Assembly (NCBI GenBank): GCA_022824395.1
Contig: JAJDZX010000047.1
Span: forward strand, 1 to 32,609
Reading direction: 5' to 3'
DNA from: Alphaproteobacteria bacterium
GTDB lineage: Bacteria; Pseudomonadota; Alphaproteobacteria; TMED109
DNA: 32,609 nt
Part shown: in pieces, positions 1 through 8,760 of the stretch
Layout of the letters: each line of letters opens with the position of its first letter
How positions within the stretch are numbered: position 1 is the stretch's first letter
The notes under the pieces: model-generated
Databases searched by the model: none
What the model saw: only the letters and a program-made list of their open reading frames with translations
Told to the model about the DNA's origin: nothing
Position numbers and translations under genes: made by a program

Positions 1-45
1 TAGAACGGCATCCTGTCCGCCGCATCAACATCCAGCGCCGGCAGG

Positions 46-136
46 GGTGGCTACTTAGCTGAGAACGGGGTGGCTACTTTCGTGAGATTCGGTGGCTACT
101 TTGAATGAGAATCGGTGGCTACTTTCGTGAGATTCG
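46..136. repeat. Four 22-23-base tandem repeats, IS21-like terminus
   Basis: The unit GGTGGCTACTT(T) occurs at 46, 69, 91 and 114, so the period is 22-23 bases. The bases between the cores are also similar (variants of GTGAGATTC). Multiple internal terminal repeats of this kind are typical of IS21-family element ends, which carry several transposase-binding repeats. No istA or istB gene is visible, so this would be an isolated end or an element extending left of the window. The family assignment is by resemblance only. Confidence 0.55.
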
Positions 137-199
137 GCACCGGGCGGACGACACGACATGACCGAGTCCGAAAGGGAGTTGCTGCGCCGGCGCCGGAGG

Positions 200-545
200 C
201 CGGCTGCACGCGGGCACCGGAACTGCTCGCCGGCCCCGAGTCCGCAACCCCGGTGATCGCCGACAAGGCCGATGACACGGACGTCATCCTGGCCCTCGTC
301 GCCGAAGCCGGCGGGGTGGCCGTGATCCCCTCTAGGGCAAACCGGAAAGAGCCGCAGGAATTGGACTGGGAACTCCACGCCGCCGCAGCCAGATTGAGTG
401 CTTCATCTGCCAATTCAAAGCGTTACTGAGAATAGCCACGAAATACGAAAAGCGGGCCAGAAACTACCTGTCCGCCGTGCTGCTGGCCGTGATACGCTAC
501 TTTCTGCGAGGTCTCGCAGGACAATCAGTTAAGTCCACAGCCTAA
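200..545 (+). pseudogene. IS5-family transposase C-terminal remnant, frameshifted
   Basis: One frame reads up to about 389 and carries a VIADKADDTD block followed by a conserved PSRANRKEP stretch, as in the second catalytic Asp region of IS5-group DDE transposases. The match then continues in another frame from 390 to the stop at 543-545, with IECFICQFK followed by RIATKYEKRARNYL, the usual IS5 C-terminal signature containing the catalytic Glu. The 5' two thirds of the gene are absent and a frameshift lies near 370-390, so it cannot make an active transposase. It lies directly behind the IS21-like repeats, so the region is layered insertion debris. Confidence 0.8.
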
Positions 546-561
546 TCCAAGGGCCACACCA

Positions 562-1680
562 ATGCAGGATCTCGAAGGCATTCTCGTGCTGTCGCTGGAA
601 CAGGCCGTGGCCGCGCCGCTGTGCACCGCGCGGCTGGCGGACGCCGGCGCGAGGGTCATCAAGGTCGAACGGGACGCCGGGGATTTCGCACGCCACTATG
701 ACCGGGTCGTGCTCGATCAGAGCGCGTATTTCGTCTGGCTGAACCGGGGCAAGGAGTCCCTGGTCGCCAATATCAAGGACCCGGACGATCAGGCCCTGCT
801 CCGCGCAATTGCCGCCCGGGCCGACGTGTTCATCCAGAATCTGGCGCCCGGCGCCGCCGACCGGGCGGGTCTCGGCTCCGAGGCACTCCGGGAAGCGAAC
901 CCCCGGCTCATCACAGTCGATATCTCCGGCTACGGTGACAGCAGCTACGAGGACATGAAGGCGTACGACCTGCTCGTGCAGGCGGAAAGCGGCGTCTGCG
1001 AGCTCACGGGCACTCCGGACGGCCCGGCCCGCGTCGGGGTACCCATCTGCGACCTGGGCGCCGGCGTGAACGCGCATGCCGCCATTCTCCAGGCGCTGTT
1101 CCGGCGGACCCGCACCGGTCTGGGTTGCGGCATCCGCACGTCGCTCTTCGGCGGGATCGCCGATTGGATGTCGGTCCCCTACCTCAGCCGCCGGTACGGC
1201 GCCGTGGACCTCCAGCGGCTGGGTCTCACGCATCCCTCCATCGCGCCCTACGGCGCGTTTCCCGCGCGGTGCGGGCGATTCGTCCTGATATCGATCCAGA
1301 ATGAGCGCGAATGGCGCATGCTGTGCCGCGACGTGCTGGAAGACGAGGCCATCGCGGACGACCCGCGGTTCCGGACGGTGGGCGACCGGTTCCAGAACCG
1401 CGCCGACCTCGACAGGATCATCTGTGCCGCGTTCGGAAGTGAGGATCGGCCAGTCCTGCTCGAGCGCCTGCGCAAGGCGAAGATCGCCTGCGGAGCGCTC
1501 AACGATGTGGCCGACCTCGCAGGTCACCCGGCTCTGCGGCTGATCCGGTACGAGACACCCGGCGGGCGCGTGGAAACGATCGCACCGCCCAATGACGTGG
1601 ACGGGGCCACGACCGCCTACCGGCCGGTGCCGAGCCTCGGCGAGCACTCGGACGCCATTCGCGCGGAGTTTTCGGCATGA
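562..1680 (+). CDS. CaiB/BaiF family (class III) CoA transferase
   Basis: A 372-residue protein of the class III CoA-transferase family, which moves CoA between carboxylic acids through a mixed anhydride on an aspartate. The N-terminus has the family look (LSLEQAVAAPLCTARLADAG, then VIKVERDAGD). The nucleophile is probably Asp136 in KAYDLLVQAESG, the equivalent of the catalytic Asp of formyl-CoA transferase. Length fits the shorter members of the family. Its last four bases overlap the start of the MaoC-like gene (ATGA at 1677-1680), so the two are translationally coupled. In the 3-hydroxypropionate bicycle a CaiB-type mesaconyl-CoA C1-C4 transferase works with a MaoC-like mesaconyl-C4-CoA hydratase, and this pair looks like that arrangement. 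The true substrate cannot be read from sequence. Confidence 0.9.
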   Translation: MQDLEGILVLSLEQAVAAPLCTARLADAGARVIKVERDAGDFARHYDRVVLDQSAYFVWLNRGKESLVANIKDPDDQALLRAIAARADVFIQNLAPGAADRAGLGSEALREANPRLITVDISGYGDSSYEDMKAYDLLVQAESGVCELTGTPDGPARVGVPICDLGAGVNAHAAILQALFRRTRTGLGCGIRTSLFGGIADWMSVPYLSRRYGAVDLQRLGLTHPSIAPYGAFPARCGRFVLISIQNEREWRMLCRDVLEDEAIADDPRFRTVGDRFQNRADLDRIICAAFGSEDRPVLLERLRKAKIACGALNDVADLAGHPALRLIRYETPGGRVETIAPPNDVDGATTAYRPVPSLGEHSDAIRAEFSA

Positions 1681-2510
1681 CCAAGGACTGGACACCGCAA
1701 CCCAGGGTCCAAGAGGACGTCATCACCCAATGGCCGGCGCAGGCGCTCGCCGCCACCCTGGACGCACCGGCGCCCGGCCCGGGGGATCCGCTCCCCCCAG
1801 GCTGGCACTGGAGCTATTTCCTGGAGGCGGTCGCCCCGGACCAGATCGGCATCGACGGCCACCCCCGCCGCGGGGATTTCCTGCCGCCGATCGACCACCT
1901 CCCCCGCCGCATGTATGCCGGCGGCAAGCTGCGATGGTTCGCACCGCTGCGAATCGGCGCGACCGCCACGCGGACTTCGGAGGTCACGCGCGTTGACGAG
2001 AAGGAAGGACGCACCGGGCCGCTCGTCTTCGTGACGGTGCGCCATACGATTGCCTCCGGCGAGGACACCTGCATCGAGGAAACCCAGAACCTGGTCTACC
2101 GCGGTGCTCCGGAACCGGGTGCTGCCGCACCGGAACCCAAGGCCGTGCCAGCCGAAGCGCAGTGGTCCCGCGTGGTGCGGCCCGACCCGGTGATGTTGTT
2201 CCGGTACTCCGCCATCACGTTCAACGGACACCGGATCCATTATGACGCCCCGTACGTGCGGGAGGTCGAGGGTTACCCGGACCTCATCGTCCACGGGCCG
2301 CTGATGGCCACGTTACTTCTGGAGACGCTCCGCCACGAGGGCCGGATGGCGTGCCCCGACACCTTCACCTTCCGGGCCCTTCGCCCCATGTTCGCCAATG
2401 CGCCGATCCGCGCGGAGGGCCACAGCACCGAGACGGGCGCGGAACTCTGGATCCGCGGACCTGACGGCGGTCTCGCGATGCACGGGGAGAGCCTGTCGCC
2501 CGCGGCCTGA
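1677..2510 (+). CDS. MaoC/FAS1-like hydratase, mesaconyl-C4-CoA hydratase type
   Basis: A 277-residue protein with two hot-dog halves. The N-terminal half resembles FAS1-like dehydratase domains (LPPGWHWSYFLEAV, then RRMYAGGKLRW). The C-terminal half carries the MaoC-like stretch HYDAPYVREVEGYPDLIVHG near residues 190-210, where MaoC hydratases place their catalytic Asp and His. The whole resembles the mesaconyl-C4-CoA hydratase (Meh) and FAS1-like dehydratase group, which adds or removes water on branched C4-C5 acyl-CoAs. It overlaps the upstream CoA transferase by four bases, so the two proteins are probably made together and act on one substrate. Product name beyond hydratase/dehydratase is inferred from context. 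Confidence 0.85.
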   Translation: MTKDWTPQPRVQEDVITQWPAQALAATLDAPAPGPGDPLPPGWHWSYFLEAVAPDQIGIDGHPRRGDFLPPIDHLPRRMYAGGKLRWFAPLRIGATATRTSEVTRVDEKEGRTGPLVFVTVRHTIASGEDTCIEETQNLVYRGAPEPGAAAPEPKAVPAEAQWSRVVRPDPVMLFRYSAITFNGHRIHYDAPYVREVEGYPDLIVHGPLMATLLLETLRHEGRMACPDTFTFRALRPMFANAPIRAEGHSTETGAELWIRGPDGGLAMHGESLSPAA

Positions 2511-2529
2511 CGGAATGGCGGCGTCGGCC

Positions 2530-4305
2530 TCAGGCCGCGACGGCGGCGTCGACCGTGTGGTGGGCCGCCTGGATCGGCCCCGTCAGGGCTGCAGCCGTCG
2601 GTAGATGCATCTCGGCGAAATACCGGGCGGTCTGGATCTTCGTCGCGAGGAACGGGTCGGTGTCACCGCCACCGATCCGCTCGGCTGCCCGCAGGGCGGC
2701 GCGCCCCATGGTCCAGCCGCCCGCCGTGAAGCCGAGCAGCGTCAGGAACGGGGTCGCGCCCGCGGCAGCCGCACAGGGATCATCCTTGTACGTCCCCGCG
2801 AGCCACGCTCCGGCCTCGCCCGCTGCCGTGGCAGCTTGCGCCAGGTGCCGGCCGATCGCCGGCAAATCCCCGCCCGGGCTTTCGGCCAGGTCCGCGGCAG
2901 CACCCTTGATGTCGGATATCAGTTCCCGGAACGGCTGACCGTCCGCGAGCTGCAACTTCCGGCGCAGCATGTCCAGCGCCTGGATCCCGTTGGTGCCCTC
3001 GTAGATGGGGAGAATCCGGGCATCCCGGTAGTGCTGGGCCGCGCCGGTTTCCTCGATGTACCCCATGCCACCGTGCACCTGAAGGGCCGTTGAGGCGACG
3101 TCGACGCCCTGGTCTGTGCCCCAGCCCTTCATGATCGGGACCAGGATCTCGGCGCGGAGTGCCGAGCGCTCCTGCACCTCCGCGTCCGGGTGCGCACGGG
3201 CCCGATCGAGGGCTTCCGCAGTCACGATCGCCAACGCGCGCGCCGCCTCCGTCTTTGCCTTCATGTCCATGATCATGCGCCGGACATCGGGATGACGGAT
3301 GATCTCGACGGCGGCGGCGCGCGGCTCCTCGATGGGTGATCCCTGAACCCGCGCTCGCGCGTACTCGACGGCCTGCTGGTAGGCGCGCTCGGCGATCGCG
3401 ACGCCCTGGATGCCGACGTTGAGACGCGCGTGGTTCATCATCGTGAACATCGTCTTGAGACCGCCATGCGGCTCACCGACGAGTTCGGCGCGGGCACCCT
3501 GATCATCGCCGTACATCAGTACGCACGTGGGCGAGGCCGTCTGGCCTAGCTTGTGTTCCAGCGAATTGACCCGCACATCGTTGTGAGCGCCGAGCGATCC
3601 GTCCTCAAGGACGTCTCGCTTGGAAACGAGAAAGAGCGAGATCCCCCGCACCCCGGGCGGTGCGTCGGGCAGACGCCCCAGCACCAGATGCACGATGTTG
3701 TCGCACATATCGTGGTCGCCGAAGGTGATGAAGATCTTCTGGCCGCGGAGTCGCCAGGCGCCGTTGGCCCCTTCCGCACGGGTCTGCAGCCGCCCGAGAT
3801 CCGAACCGGCGTGGGGCTCCGTCAGGTTCATCGTCCCGGACCATTCGCCGCTGATGAGCTTGGGCAGATAGGTCCGCTTCTGCGCCTCCGTGCCGTGGTG
3901 CGTCAGAAGTTCCACGGCCCCCTGCGTCAGCATCATGCAGTTCGCCAGCGACATGTTGGCCGACTGCCAGATCTCGTTGAGCGCCGTGCTCACGACCCAG
4001 GGCAACCCCTGCCCGCCCCAGGTGGTCGGCCCGCAGACCGCATTCCAGCCGCCGTCCACGAAACGTCCATAGGCCTCGGCAAAGCCGTCGGGAACCCGTA
4101 CCACGCCGTTCTCGATCCGGGCCCCGGACAGGTCGCCGGAACGGTTGAGTGGCGCCAGCACCTCGCTGGCGAACCGGCCCGCCTCGTCCAGCACCTGAGC
4201 GACGAGTTCCGGCGTCGCGCCGTTACTGCCTGACACAGCTTCAAGATCGGCGACGTCGTTCAACGCGAACTGGAGGTCGGCGAGCGGAGCCCGGTATTCG
4301 GCCAT
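2530..4305 (-). CDS. Acyl-CoA dehydrogenase, DmdC-like large type
   Basis: An FAD-dependent acyl-CoA dehydrogenase of 591 residues, longer than the usual 380 because of a C-terminal extension, as in the DmdC (3-methylmercaptopropionyl-CoA dehydrogenase)-like group. The N-terminus MAEYRAPLADLQFALNDV is typical of that group. LTEPHAGSDLG at 161-171 is the flavin/substrate loop, and Glu436 in ILPIYEGTNGIQALD is the expected catalytic base. The ATG at 4305 is chosen because AAGGAGG lies just upstream. A longer frame to 4434 adds a low-complexity basic leader without family similarity. The gene is convergent with the CaiB/MaoC pair (19-base gap) and divergent from the permease. Substrate is unproven, since many DmdC paralogues act on other acyl-CoAs. 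Confidence 0.93.
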   Translation of the reverse strand: MAEYRAPLADLQFALNDVADLEAVSGSNGATPELVAQVLDEAGRFASEVLAPLNRSGDLSGARIENGVVRVPDGFAEAYGRFVDGGWNAVCGPTTWGGQGLPWVVSTALNEIWQSANMSLANCMMLTQGAVELLTHHGTEAQKRTYLPKLISGEWSGTMNLTEPHAGSDLGRLQTRAEGANGAWRLRGQKIFITFGDHDMCDNIVHLVLGRLPDAPPGVRGISLFLVSKRDVLEDGSLGAHNDVRVNSLEHKLGQTASPTCVLMYGDDQGARAELVGEPHGGLKTMFTMMNHARLNVGIQGVAIAERAYQQAVEYARARVQGSPIEEPRAAAVEIIRHPDVRRMIMDMKAKTEAARALAIVTAEALDRARAHPDAEVQERSALRAEILVPIMKGWGTDQGVDVASTALQVHGGMGYIEETGAAQHYRDARILPIYEGTNGIQALDMLRRKLQLADGQPFRELISDIKGAAADLAESPGGDLPAIGRHLAQAATAAGEAGAWLAGTYKDDPCAAAAGATPFLTLLGFTAGGWTMGRAALRAAERIGGGDTDPFLATKIQTARYFAEMHLPTAAALTGPIQAAHHTVDAAVAA

Positions 4306-4388
4306 GGAGGCCTCCTTCGGCACAGGTCGTCGGAAGACGGGAACTGCCGTGCGACCGCAGCGCAGGCGTCCGGCAGCGCATCGCGGCC

Positions 4389-4417
4389 AATATATCGCGA
4401 CCGGCGTTCGGTTGACA
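4389..4417 (-). promoter_or_regulatory. Candidate sigma70 promoter of the acyl-CoA dehydrogenase
   Basis: On the minus strand TGTCAA (4417-4412) is followed after 17 bases by TATATT (4394-4389). This would start transcription near 4382 and leave a leader of about 77 bases before the ATG at 4305. It is a reasonable match in an otherwise GC-rich stretch. A palindrome lies immediately upstream of the -35 box. Confidence 0.45.
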
Positions 4418-4418
4418 C

Positions 4419-4434
4419 GTGGGCGTCCGCCCAC
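4419..4434. promoter_or_regulatory. 16-base palindrome next to the promoter
   Basis: Perfect inverted repeat with arms GTGGGCG and CGCCCAC around a two-base centre. It lies just upstream of the candidate -35 box of the acyl-CoA dehydrogenase. Its size and position suit an operator for a dimeric repressor (TetR, GntR or similar), but no regulator gene lies in the window. Confidence 0.4.
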
Positions 4435-4475
4435 TGGACGCCGGCGGCACGTTCTTCCCGCAATTCGGCAATCCG

Positions 4476-4499
4476 GACCGTGACGCCAACGTCACGGTC
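4476..4499. promoter_or_regulatory. 24-base palindrome between divergent genes
   Basis: Perfect inverted repeat with 10-base arms GACCGTGACG and CGTCACGGTC and a 4-base centre. No run of T follows on either strand, so it does not look like an intrinsic terminator. It lies between two divergently transcribed genes, which suggests an operator. The rest of the 438-base gap 4306-4743 shows no gene. Confidence 0.45.
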
Positions 4500-4743
4500 G
4501 GGGCGGGCACTTGTTTCCCGCGGGCCGATCGGCTGGATCGCCTTGGACCGTCAGGATCTTGCTTGCCGGCGGCACCCGCGCCGCTCCCGGCTCCGACAGG
4601 TTCCCGGTCGGTGTCGGGCCCCCGCCCTCCGTTCGCGCCCGGCGCGGAAACCTCCATACTGCGTTTCCGTCCACGGGATTACCCTGCGGCCCGTCGCGGA
4701 CGTTTCCCAGCCGACCGCTTCACCTGAGTTCGGAACCATCCCC

Positions 4744-6162
4744 ATGCCAAGCATCCGGGCATCCATGGCCACCTACCTGGAGCGGCGCATGGGCCGCATC
4801 TTCCTCCTCGGGATCATCAGCGGCTTTCCCTGGGTGCTGATCGGCAGCTCCCTCAGCCTCTGGTTGCAGGAAGACGGCCTGAGCCGAACCGCCATCGGCT
4901 GGGCAGGCCTGATCTTCGGCGTCTACGCGTTCAACTTCCTCTGGGCGCCGTTCGTCGACCGGATCCGCATACCGTGGCTGTCTCCCCGTCTGGGCCACCG
5001 GCGCGCCTGGATCGTTGCCCTGCAGGCGGTCATCCTCCTGTGCCTCGTGGCGTGGAGCGCCATCGAGCCGTCGGCAAACCTCGCCGGCGTCGTCGCCATC
5101 GGACTCGTGATTGCCGTCGCCTCCGCAACCCAGGACATCACCATCGATGCGCTGCGAATCGAGCAGATCGGCACCACGGAGAGCGAGACGATGGCAGCCG
5201 GCGCGGCGACCGCCGTCGTCGGATGGTGGACGGGCTACAAGCTCGGCGGCGTGGTGGCCCTGGAGACCGCGGCAGGCCTGCAGGGCGCGGGGATCGACAA
5301 CTACTGGCAGGTGACATTCCTCGTGCTCGGCGTGGTCGTCATTCTCTGCAACATCGGACTGATGTTCGTGCGCGAGCCGGCACCCGAAGCTCGGATCGCG
5401 GCTCAGGCGGCAGACGAGGAACTGGTGGCCGGCCGCGTGGCGACCGCAGGACACCTCGGGCGCGCCGGCGCCTGGCTGGCCAGCACCGTGGTCGGACCGT
5501 TGATGAGCTTCTTCCGACGAAACGGGTTCGCGATCGCGGCCGCCGTGCTCGGCTTCGTGTTCCTGTTCAAGATCGGCGAAGCGTTCATGGGGCGCATGTC
5601 ACTTGTCTTCTACAAGGAGATCGGTTTTTCCAAATCCGATATCGCGCTGTACTCCAAGGGGCTGGGCTGGGTCACCACAGTCGTGTTCACCGTGCTCGGC
5701 GGATTGTGCGCAATCCGTATCGGTCTGGTGCGCGCCATGTTCGTGGCGGGAATCGCCATGGCCCTGACCAACCTCATGTTTGCGGCACTGGCCTGGACAG
5801 GAAAGTCGGAAGCGTTGTTCGCGGCCGCGGTCGTCATGGACGACCTGACCAGCGCCTTCGCGACCGTCACCTTTGTCGCCTTTATCTCGATGCTGGTCGA
5901 CCGGACCTACACGGCAACGCAGTACGCGCTGCTGGCGTCGATCGGCACGGCGGGAAGAACGCTCTTCGCGGCATCGTCCGGCACGCTGGTCGACTACCTG
6001 GGCGGCGATTGGGGAACGTTCTTCGTCATCACCACCCTGATGGTCATTCCCTCGCTGCTGTGCCTGTGGGCAATCCGGGGGAAGCTCAGGGACATGCTGA
6101 CCGGCGCAAGGGTGCGTCTGTTCGGAAAGGACGTCGAAGCCGCACCGTCTGCCGCATCATGA
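4744..6162 (+). CDS. MFS permease, AmpG/PAT-like
   Basis: A 472-residue, very hydrophobic membrane protein with about twelve predicted helices. The opening (RMGRIFLLGIISGFPW, then SLWLQEDGLSRTAIGWAGL) and the loop WAPFVDRIRIPWLSPRLGHR match the AmpG-like branch of the major facilitator superfamily, which includes muropeptide and acetyl-CoA permeases. VASATQDITIDALRIEQ, with its acidic membrane residues, is also typical. The ATG at 4744 is preferred because the frame upstream to 4480 is arginine- and proline-rich and unlike the family. It probably imports a cell-wall fragment or other small solute by proton symport, but the substrate is unknown. No beta-lactamase or AmpR gene is nearby. Confidence 0.85.
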   Translation: MPSIRASMATYLERRMGRIFLLGIISGFPWVLIGSSLSLWLQEDGLSRTAIGWAGLIFGVYAFNFLWAPFVDRIRIPWLSPRLGHRRAWIVALQAVILLCLVAWSAIEPSANLAGVVAIGLVIAVASATQDITIDALRIEQIGTTESETMAAGAATAVVGWWTGYKLGGVVALETAAGLQGAGIDNYWQVTFLVLGVVVILCNIGLMFVREPAPEARIAAQAADEELVAGRVATAGHLGRAGAWLASTVVGPLMSFFRRNGFAIAAAVLGFVFLFKIGEAFMGRMSLVFYKEIGFSKSDIALYSKGLGWVTTVVFTVLGGLCAIRIGLVRAMFVAGIAMALTNLMFAALAWTGKSEALFAAAVVMDDLTSAFATVTFVAFISMLVDRTYTATQYALLASIGTAGRTLFAASSGTLVDYLGGDWGTFFVITTLMVIPSLLCLWAIRGKLRDMLTGARVRLFGKDVEAAPSAAS

Positions 6163-6340
6163 CGGCGCCCCCGGCGCTTCCACACCGCTCCGCCGCCCGC
6201 AGCCAGCTTCTGTCAACCGACCCGGAACCGCGCCTGCCCGCGGCCTGATGGCAGGAGGCCCTGGTGACGGTGCTGCTAGAATCGGCCTTGCGCGCCTACG
6301 ACGGGCGCCGGGTCATCGCGCCATCCCGGAAGGAAAACGA

Positions 6341-7531
6341 ATGAAAGTCTCACGGGGCGCTCGCCATCTCCATCGTCGAACTGTCCTCGCCGGGCTTGCC
6401 GCAAGCGGGGCCGCCAGCCTTATTCCCGTTCCTGCGATCGGACAGAGCAAGGCGCTCCGCGTGGGCGCGTTGCTGCCGCTGACCGGCGGCCTTGAGCAGC
6501 ACGCAGCGCAGATGCGCCTTGGCCTCGAAACCGCAGCAGACGCCGTCAACGGGTCCGGCGGCGTACTCGGGAGACCCATCGAAATCGTGTACGTCGACAC
6601 GGGGACCACGCCGCTCGGCCTCGCTGAGACTTGCGCCCGCCTCGTGCACGACGAGAACGTCTCCGCAGCAGTGGGCCCCTTCATTGCGGCCGGGCGAAAA
6701 ACTGCTGCCCGCGCCTTCGGGGAGTTCGGCGTCCCGCTGATTTCGGCGACGAACAACGAAGGCCTGTTTTGTGCCGACAACTACTTTTCCGTCGGACCGA
6801 CACCGAATCAGGACATCTTCTCGCTGGCGCGCCACATCGACGGCGGAACGGGGCGCAGCTACTTTCTCATCGGCACCTATTCGAGCTGGCAGCTGTCGAG
6901 TTTTCGCCAGGCGATCCTCAAGGTCATCTACACCTTCGACGGATCGGTGACCGGCCAGGCCCTTACCCCGATCGATGAAGCGGCTTTCCGGCCCATCATC
7001 CGCTGGATCGCCGACACCGGCGCGGATACCGTGCTGTTCTGCGTCCCGCGCATGCCCGGCGTGCAATTCGTCCACCAGGCCCGTGAACTGGGGTTGCTGG
7101 AGCAAATCAAGTTCGGCTGGGTCGGTTTCAACGAGATGCACGCCCGCCTGCTCCCGGTGGCGGAGTCGACCGAGGTCACCACGGTTGCGCCGTTCGTTGC
7201 CAGCGATTCCAGCGGCGGCGTGCCCGACCTGGTTGCGCGGATGCAGCGGCTGGGCGGTAGCGATGTCCCGGCAACGTACTACGCCTACACCCATCATATC
7301 GCGCTCACCGCGATCGCCGCCGCTGCAGACAGGGCCGGAGAGGTGCACGCCAGCGCGGTACTCGAGGGTCTCACGGGCCTGACGTTCGACACCCCGACCG
7401 GGCCCGTGACGATCGATGCGGGATCGCGCCACGCCCATCTGGACATTGTCGCCGCACGGGGAAGCGGGAACGGCCTCGAGGTCACCGAGCGGCTGGGGAC
7501 GATCGCACCCGAAGCCGGTTGCACCGCCTGA
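6341..7531 (+). CDS. ABC transporter substrate-binding protein, branched-chain amino acid/amide type
   Basis: A 396-residue periplasmic binding protein of the type I (LivJ/AmiC/UrtA) fold. HLHRRTVLAGLAASG near the N-terminus is a twin-arginine-type signal followed by a hydrophobic stretch and a probable cleavage site near AIGQS. The mature protein begins LRVGALLPLTGGLEQHAAQ, the usual opening of this family, and VGPFIAAGRKTAARAF matches its first ligand-binding segment. The ATG at 6341 has an AAGGAAAA Shine-Dalgarno-like stretch just before it. The frame reaches back to 6248, but that part lacks signal character. No permease or ATPase genes of the transporter are adjacent, so the binding protein is orphaned here. 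Confidence 0.88.
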   Translation: MKVSRGARHLHRRTVLAGLAASGAASLIPVPAIGQSKALRVGALLPLTGGLEQHAAQMRLGLETAADAVNGSGGVLGRPIEIVYVDTGTTPLGLAETCARLVHDENVSAAVGPFIAAGRKTAARAFGEFGVPLISATNNEGLFCADNYFSVGPTPNQDIFSLARHIDGGTGRSYFLIGTYSSWQLSSFRQAILKVIYTFDGSVTGQALTPIDEAAFRPIIRWIADTGADTVLFCVPRMPGVQFVHQARELGLLEQIKFGWVGFNEMHARLLPVAESTEVTTVAPFVASDSSGGVPDLVARMQRLGGSDVPATYYAYTHHIALTAIAAAADRAGEVHASAVLEGLTGLTFDTPTGPVTIDAGSRHAHLDIVAARGSGNGLEVTERLGTIAPEAGCTA

Positions 7532-7891
7532 ACCGGTCCGGGCAGGCGGCCCCTGTCCCGTGACCGGCACCACTCCGTGGGAGCGGTACCGGCGGACGCC
7601 GGCGGCAGGATTCCCTCCGCCCTCAGGCTGACGGACCGGTGCGGGTCATCAAGCCGGCACCGCCCGGACGGTAGCCGTCGACGGACTCCCGTGCGTGGCA
7701 GCCCGCGCAACGTCGGGCAGCGTGGTCGCCCGAACTACCGGCCCACGCCAGCCGGCCAGCGGAGCCAAGCCGTTCCGGCACCTTGCTAAGATCGACGCAG
7801 CTGGCTGCCATGACACCACCGGCGATGTCCGGTGGACGGACTCTCGGCCCCCGGGGCACCGGCCCTATTCCCAGAACCAGGCAATATCCTC
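7532..7891. other. Intergenic stretch without a supported gene
   Basis: These 360 bases between the binding-protein gene and the enoyl-CoA hydratase hold only short, arginine- and proline-rich frames. One minus-strand frame contains a CAGCH string that looks like a haem motif but has no other cytochrome character. I see no clear promoter, terminator or RNA. Confidence 0.5.
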
Positions 7892-8704
7892 ATGACCTTT
7901 GAGCAAATCCTCGTGCGTGTCGAACGCGGCATCGCCACCGTCACACTGAACCGGCCCGACCGGCTGAACGCGTGGACTCCCCACATGAGCCGGGAGCTTC
8001 GAACCTGTTTTCGGACCCTCGCCGATGACCACGAGGTTCGCGTGATCATCCTGACGGGAGCGGGGCGCGGTTTCTGCGCCGGCGCCGACATCGAAGCCCT
8101 GCAGGCCATCGAACCGGGCTCGGAAGGCTCGAGCGGCCGACCGGCGCCCTTCGACCCCGACGCGCCCAAGGGGTTTCAGGGCGCACACACCTGGTTTCCG
8201 ACCGTGCCGCAGCCGATCATTGCAGCAATCAATGGTCCGGTAGCGGGACTGGGACTGGTCCTGGCGCTCTGGTGCGATCTGCGTTTCGCCGCCAAAGAGG
8301 CCGTGTTCTCAAGTGCCTTCAGCGCTCGTGGCCTCGTGGCAGAGCACGGAATCAGCTGGCTGCTGCCGCGTCTGGTGGGACTTTCCCGGGCACAGGACAT
8401 CCTGCTGTCGGCCCGCCGGATCTCCGGTACCGAAGCGGCCGAACTGGGCCTGGTCAATGCCGCGTTCGACGCCGACGACCTCCTTCCGTCGGTGAACAGT
8501 TACGCCACCATGCTGGCCACGAAGGTCTCGCCGCGGTCGACGCGCATCATGAAGCGCCAGCTCTGGGAGGCGCTTGGTGATGGTCTGGATGAGGCACTGG
8601 CCATCGCGGACCGGGAAATGGAAAAGAGCTTTTCGAGTGAGGACTTCAAGGAGGGCGTCGCCTGCTTCGCCGAAAAACGCGAACCGCAGTTCACGGGCCG
8701 GTAA
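7892..8704 (+). CDS. Enoyl-CoA hydratase/isomerase (crotonase) family protein
   Basis: A 270-residue crotonase-fold protein that probably hydrates or isomerises an enoyl-CoA. VTLNRPDRLNAW is the family N-terminal signature, GAGRGFCAGADIEAL supplies the oxyanion-hole glycines, and INGPVAGLGLVLAL leads into the second half. Glu in GLVAEHGISWLLPRLVG corresponds to one of the catalytic glutamates. The start at 7892 gives MTFEQILVRVERGIATVTL, the expected beginning. An in-frame extension to 7832 adds non-conserved residues. The gene stands alone and converges on the methyltransferase gene, but fits the local acyl-CoA theme. Confidence 0.93.
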   Translation: MTFEQILVRVERGIATVTLNRPDRLNAWTPHMSRELRTCFRTLADDHEVRVIILTGAGRGFCAGADIEALQAIEPGSEGSSGRPAPFDPDAPKGFQGAHTWFPTVPQPIIAAINGPVAGLGLVLALWCDLRFAAKEAVFSSAFSARGLVAEHGISWLLPRLVGLSRAQDILLSARRISGTEAAELGLVNAAFDADDLLPSVNSYATMLATKVSPRSTRIMKRQLWEALGDGLDEALAIADREMEKSFSSEDFKEGVACFAEKREPQFTGR

Positions 8705-8760
8705 CCGTTCGCAGGCGGCGGATGTGACGGGCCGAGTGGGCCGCGCCACCCGGGCACCGG

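Noticed and set aside
4306..4434. N-terminal extension of the acyl-CoA dehydrogenase
   Set aside because: It lacks family similarity and would swallow the candidate promoter. A strong Shine-Dalgarno precedes the ATG at 4305.
7623..7859. Minus-strand frame with a CAGCH haem-like motif
   Set aside because: Only the five-residue motif is suggestive. There is no signal peptide, no axial-ligand Met region and no family resemblance, and the frame lies in GC-rich intergenic DNA where long frames arise by chance.
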